From positions 1 to 54,039 of the forward strand of contig MPMV01000030.1 in the NCBI GenBank assembly GCA_002238685.1: a stretch of DNA of 54,039 nucleotides, in the 5' to 3' direction. Each line of letters begins with the position of its first letter. Position 1 is the first letter of the stretch. The notes beneath the pieces were generated by a model. It did not search any database and had not been told where the DNA came from. It saw nothing but the letters and a program-made list of their open reading frames with translations. The position numbers were made by a program, and so were the translations under genes. Below, one piece after another: positions 51,226 to 54,039 of the stretch. Origin of the DNA: a bacterium EF100-94H03 bin56. GTDB lineage: Bacteria > Pseudomonadota > Alphaproteobacteria > SP197.

Positions 51226-51538
51226 ATGTCGGCTGCTGTGGTGGTGGCCCGAAGCGAAGGGGAACAGCTGGATGCTTGTCTCTCCTCGCCGGGATTGTGT
51301 GATTTCGTTGAAGTCGTGCTGCGACGATGGCTCGCAGGAGACGGCAAGAGAGCATCAGCCCGGTGGACATGGACATCTGAATCCGGGCGCTCAATGCGCC
51401 GTGGTATTTCCTTGCGCTGTTCGACCTCTGCGCCTCCGTCCGCCTGATCGTGGACGGTGACTGCAGCGTTCCGGGCTATTGATCCCGGTCGAAGGGGTCG
51501 CAGAAGATGGAGGCGTGTAGATAGCGGGGCGCGGGGCG
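51226..51538 (+). other. Decayed stretch, possible glycosyltransferase 2 scrap
   Basis: ATG 51226 opens MSAAVVVARSEGEQLDACLS, like the first strand and helix of GT2 enzymes (ISVVVxxxNEExxLxxCL), but the frame soon turns to low-quality sequence and a stop. The remainder up to 51538 holds no gene I can support. Confidence 0.3.
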
Positions 51539-52897
51539 ATGCCGAGACGGGTTGCCATTATCGGCGCAGGCGTATCGGGGCTTGGGGCAGCGTGGGCGCT
51601 GCATCGGCATCCCGACCGGTTCGATTTTCGCCTGTTCGAGGCGCAGGGTCGGATTGGCGGCAACGCCATCACCGCCGACATGCCGCAGGACGATGGCGCA
51701 TCGATTCCCTTCGATATCTCGGTCACCGCGTGCATTCCCTCCGTCTACCACCACATCATCCAGTTCATGCGGCAACACGATATCGAGCTGGTCGATACCA
51801 GGTTCAGCTACAGCGTGAAGTATCGCGGCGGCATTTATGCTCACGATTTCGACTCCGACATCAGGAGGCAACTGCAACCGGAAATCGAGAAATTCCAGAG
51901 ACTCATGCGACGGCTGAGGTGGTTCGGCCGGCTCAGCCGATGCAGATCCAGGCTTCTAAGCGCCCTCAACCCCTTCAACTATGTCAGCATGGGCACGGTT
52001 CTCAACGTCGGCAGGTTCTCGGGCGACTTCAGATACAAGATACTGAAGCCCATGTTCGTCAACTTCCTGATGGCGACGAACGTGTTCGACATGCCGGCGT
52101 CGTTGTTTTCCCGCTATCTGGAGTTCTTCGACATCGAAACCGCGACGCCGATGCAGACCTGGGACCGGGGCACGCGGCGCATCTACGAAGAAATGTCGGC
52201 CGGCTTTCGCGACAAGATCTATCTTCAGCGGCCGGTTCGAAAGGTCTACCGGCTCGCGCGTGGCGTCGTTGTGGAGGACGAAGAGGGAGGGACCGAAACC
52301 TTCGACGACGTGGTCTTCGCGTGCAACGCGAATCAGGCGTTGATGATCCTGAACCGGCCGACCCTTTTCGAAGGTTGGCTCCTCTCGTCGATCCGCTACG
52401 AGAGCGAGCTGCACAACCACACCGTGGTTCATTCGGACGCGTCGGTTCTCCCGGACAGCGCAGTCAGGGCACTCGACACCCGCAGCAACCACATCGAGCA
52501 GTACGGCGCGAGGCCCGACAACTACGAAATCACCTACATCATGCACAACCAGCAGCCGTGGGCGAAGCCGTCGGACAAGCCATGCCTGGTGACCTACAAC
52601 CCGATCAGCCGCATCGACGACAGCAAGATCGTGAAAAAGTGGTGGTTTCAGCACATCGTGCACGATGTGCCTCACATTGCCGTTCTGATCCACCTGTTCC
52701 GCTTCGTGCAGGGCAAGAGACGCACATGGCACTGCGGCGCCCACACCCTGATCAACAGTCAGGAGACCTGTTTCGTGTCCGGCCTCGCCGTCGCGCGGCA
52801 ATTGGGGGCGGACTACCCGTTCGCGGACGCGGAAACGCGGAAGTGGTTCAACTTCTACGGACGCATCTTGTATGGCTGGCGCTTCAGAAGAGCGTGA
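51539..52897 (+). CDS. NAD(P)/FAD-dependent amine-oxidase-like protein
   Basis: The 452-residue flavoprotein has an N-terminal RRVAIIGAGVSGLGAAWALH, FRLFEAQGRIGGNAITADM (second glycine motif) and IPFDISVTACIPSVYHHIIQ. A central substrate domain has several aromatic patches (LFSRYLEFFDIETATPMQTW). The FAD-closing segment THTLINSQETCFVSGLAVAR is degenerate. It matches the predicted NAD/FAD-binding group (COG2907-like) linked to lipid or pigment metabolism; the reaction is unknown. Composition returns to high GC here. Confidence 0.8.
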   Translation: MPRRVAIIGAGVSGLGAAWALHRHPDRFDFRLFEAQGRIGGNAITADMPQDDGASIPFDISVTACIPSVYHHIIQFMRQHDIELVDTRFSYSVKYRGGIYAHDFDSDIRRQLQPEIEKFQRLMRRLRWFGRLSRCRSRLLSALNPFNYVSMGTVLNVGRFSGDFRYKILKPMFVNFLMATNVFDMPASLFSRYLEFFDIETATPMQTWDRGTRRIYEEMSAGFRDKIYLQRPVRKVYRLARGVVVEDEEGGTETFDDVVFACNANQALMILNRPTLFEGWLLSSIRYESELHNHTVVHSDASVLPDSAVRALDTRSNHIEQYGARPDNYEITYIMHNQQPWAKPSDKPCLVTYNPISRIDDSKIVKKWWFQHIVHDVPHIAVLIHLFRFVQGKRRTWHCGAHTLINSQETCFVSGLAVARQLGADYPFADAETRKWFNFYGRILYGWRFRRA

Positions 52898-53102
52898 GGC
52901 CGCGCCGGGCATGAAGCTGTCCGAAAACGAGCGGGGAGGGCCGGGGTTGTTTCCTGAGGCGTGGGCAGGAGCTGTCTCTTCCTGGGTAGTCCTGGGTCAC
53001 CGGCTACCAAAGCGTCCCAGTTTGCCAGTTTACGGTGGAAGTGATTTCGGCCATGCCGGACTCCTTTTCCGGGCCCAATTCCAATTTCGTGGAGGGACCT
53101 GA

Positions 53103-53492
53103 CCGGACATTGAGCAATTCATGGCGGGAGGCGAATTGGTGGCCGCATATGCTTGGAACAGCAGTTATACGAGGCTGATGACGGAAGGCATCCTTACGTG
53201 GTGCGATACACTTGTGCTCTTGAATGGCGGTGCGGCCTCGGACGACGAGACGTACGACTATCTGAACGCCGCGTTGGAGCCGGTTGTCGGCAAGTACATG
53301 ATTGAGGAGTTCGGCTTCGGCAGCGCCAACAGGCTGGCATTCGACATTGCGGACCAGGCGATGGTGAATGAGTTCGGCTACACCGATCCTCGGTCACTCA
53401 TCGAGCGCAGCATGATGTTCGAAATGTGGGACCCCTCGGTGAAAGACAAGAGCATCGCCATGTTCGAGGAGGTCAAGGCCGCATTGAACTGA
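53103..53492 (+). pseudogene. ABC solute-binding protein (PotD-like) C-terminal remnant
   Basis: IEQFMAGGELVAAYAWNSSY, GILTWCDTLVLLNGGAASDD, TYDYLNAALEPVVGKYMIEE and FGFGSANRLAFDIADQAMVN fit the C-terminal lobe of polyamine-type periplasmic binding proteins. The front two thirds and signal peptide are missing. An internal deletion joins YTRLMTEG to ILTWCD where the family has about 20 more residues. No permease or ATPase genes are seen nearby. The final segment (IAMFEEVKAALN) is normal. Confidence 0.75.
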
Positions 53493-53522
53493 CTCGCCAA
53501 TCCGTCGCGACACCTTCTTGGG

Positions 53523-53555
53523 AGCGCCCTCGGCCCAATCCGGGCAGGGGGCGCT
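53523..53555 (+). terminator. Hairpin after the solute-binding remnant
   Basis: AGCGCCC (53523-53529) pairs with GGGCGCT (53549-53555) and an inner GCCC (53533-53536) pairs with GGGC (53542-53545). It is followed by TCGCTTGTTT, a weak T-rich tail. Position 31 bases after the stop fits a terminator of the former operon. Confidence 0.55.
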
Positions 53556-54039
53556 TCGCTTGTTTGCCGCGCCAACCCTGACTCCCGATTTCAGACTGAG
53601 CCGGTCCCCACGGTGCGCGATGCTTGTTGAGGATCCAGGCTGGCGTGGACGCGAGGTGTGGAAGTCAACGTGTTGAGTGCGAACCTTCCGCCTGCATGGC
53701 GGCCAGAGATCCAAGGATGCCGGGATAGACTTCCCCCTGATCGGGAAACCGCTCGTGGCAGAGGTCCATGGCCTCGCTCGACGCCGCTTCGTCTGGCTTC
53801 TCCAGGCGTATCGCGGTGCCGCCGAGGTCAAACAGGAGCGCGACGCGATGTCACCCGTCGGGCATGGCGAAGGGAGTGCCGCCCACGAAACGGCGCAGGA
53901 CGTTCTCGCAGATATGAGCAAGCACGGTATCTGATAGTGGTTCAGTCACGGAGTTTGATGGAGTTGTGTTGCGGGGGCGGGATTGTGACGACGGCGGTTT
54001 GATGTTGGAGGCGTCACGGGTGGTTCCGCCGACCGGTTC
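53556..54039. other. Window end, no supported gene
   Basis: Frames are open on both strands (plus 53677-53934, minus 53394-53921) but none has motifs I trust. A minus-strand reading HICENVLRRFVGGTPF followed by a stop could be the tail of a dehydrogenase-like gene; this is too short to call. Confidence 0.35.

Noticed and set aside
51457..52914. 485-codon plus-strand frame overlapping the FAD oxidoreductase
   Set aside because: Plus-one frame shadow; very Arg/Gly-rich, whereas the frame at 51539 carries the Rossmann and FAD motifs.
53394..53921. 175-codon minus-strand frame at the window end
   Set aside because: Overlaps the solute-binding remnant antisense and is Arg/Ser/Pro-rich without a recognisable domain.

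Overview
The window reads as a high-GC alphaproteobacterial chromosome. A placement near Rhodospirillales is my guess, based on Gram-negative porins, ATGA-coupled operons, GMC oxidoreductases, an NCS2 permease, FkbM methyltransferases and codon choice. Nothing here is a taxonomic marker. The first 36 kb is an accessory zone full of insertion sequences and gene fragments. From about 36.9 kb to 47.7 kb the sequence is mostly ordinary metabolic and housekeeping genes. From about 47.8 to 51.2 kb it becomes more AT-rich and carries surface-glycan type genes.

Layout. 1-1840: an IS110-family element with a likely bridge-RNA leader. 1841-3169: first porin/sulfotransferase module, with the porin truncated. 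3727-7587: a DUF3187-type envelope gene split in its signal peptide by a complete IS21-family element (3783-6585, 5-bp target duplication). 7600-9776: a minus-strand ATPase/TOPRIM-like pair resembling OLD/PARIS defence systems. 9945-10332: IS66 relic. 10433-17441: two further porin/hairpin/sulfotransferase modules, separated by a tandem pair of tyrosine recombinases, with a palindromic attachment-like site in front of each porin. 17536-20539: divergent xanthine/uracil-type permease and acyl-CoA ligase. 20873-21480: antitoxin with a broken toxin. 21725-25384: a LuxR-type regulator and a TbpB-like surface lipoprotein, divergent, sharing a palindromic upstream element and separated by an IS256 relic. 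25438-26400: graveyard of IstA, VapC, HigB and beta-barrel fragments. 26645-32358: catabolic cluster (two GMC oxidoreductases, RraA-like aldolase, DadA-like oxidoreductase). 33459-34430: DUF433/DUF5615 toxin-antitoxin pair. 34674-36070: group II intron RT remnant and an AAA_14/DUF4143 ATPase behind a long hairpin. 36974-38286: two coupled lipoproteins. 38302-47722: threonine aldolase, methyltransferases, dienelactone hydrolase, P1 peptidase, aminopeptidase P, RecD2. 47857-51220: methyltransferases and a GT25 glycosyltransferase. 51539-52897: FAD oxidoreductase. 53103-53492: decayed solute-binding protein.

The most interesting system is the porin-sulfotransferase cassette. It occurs three times with the same gene order and a conserved intergenic hairpin whose stem covaries. 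The two longer porin copies lack a start codon with a signal peptide, as if they were silent cassettes. Two complete tyrosine recombinases sit next to a site that recurs 5005 bp away in front of the other copy. This suggests a mobile or shuffling outer-membrane cassette, which I infer and have not shown. Second in interest is the LuxR/lipoprotein pair with its shared operator-like element. Third is the IS21 insertion that appears to donate a new in-frame N-terminus to a signal peptide.
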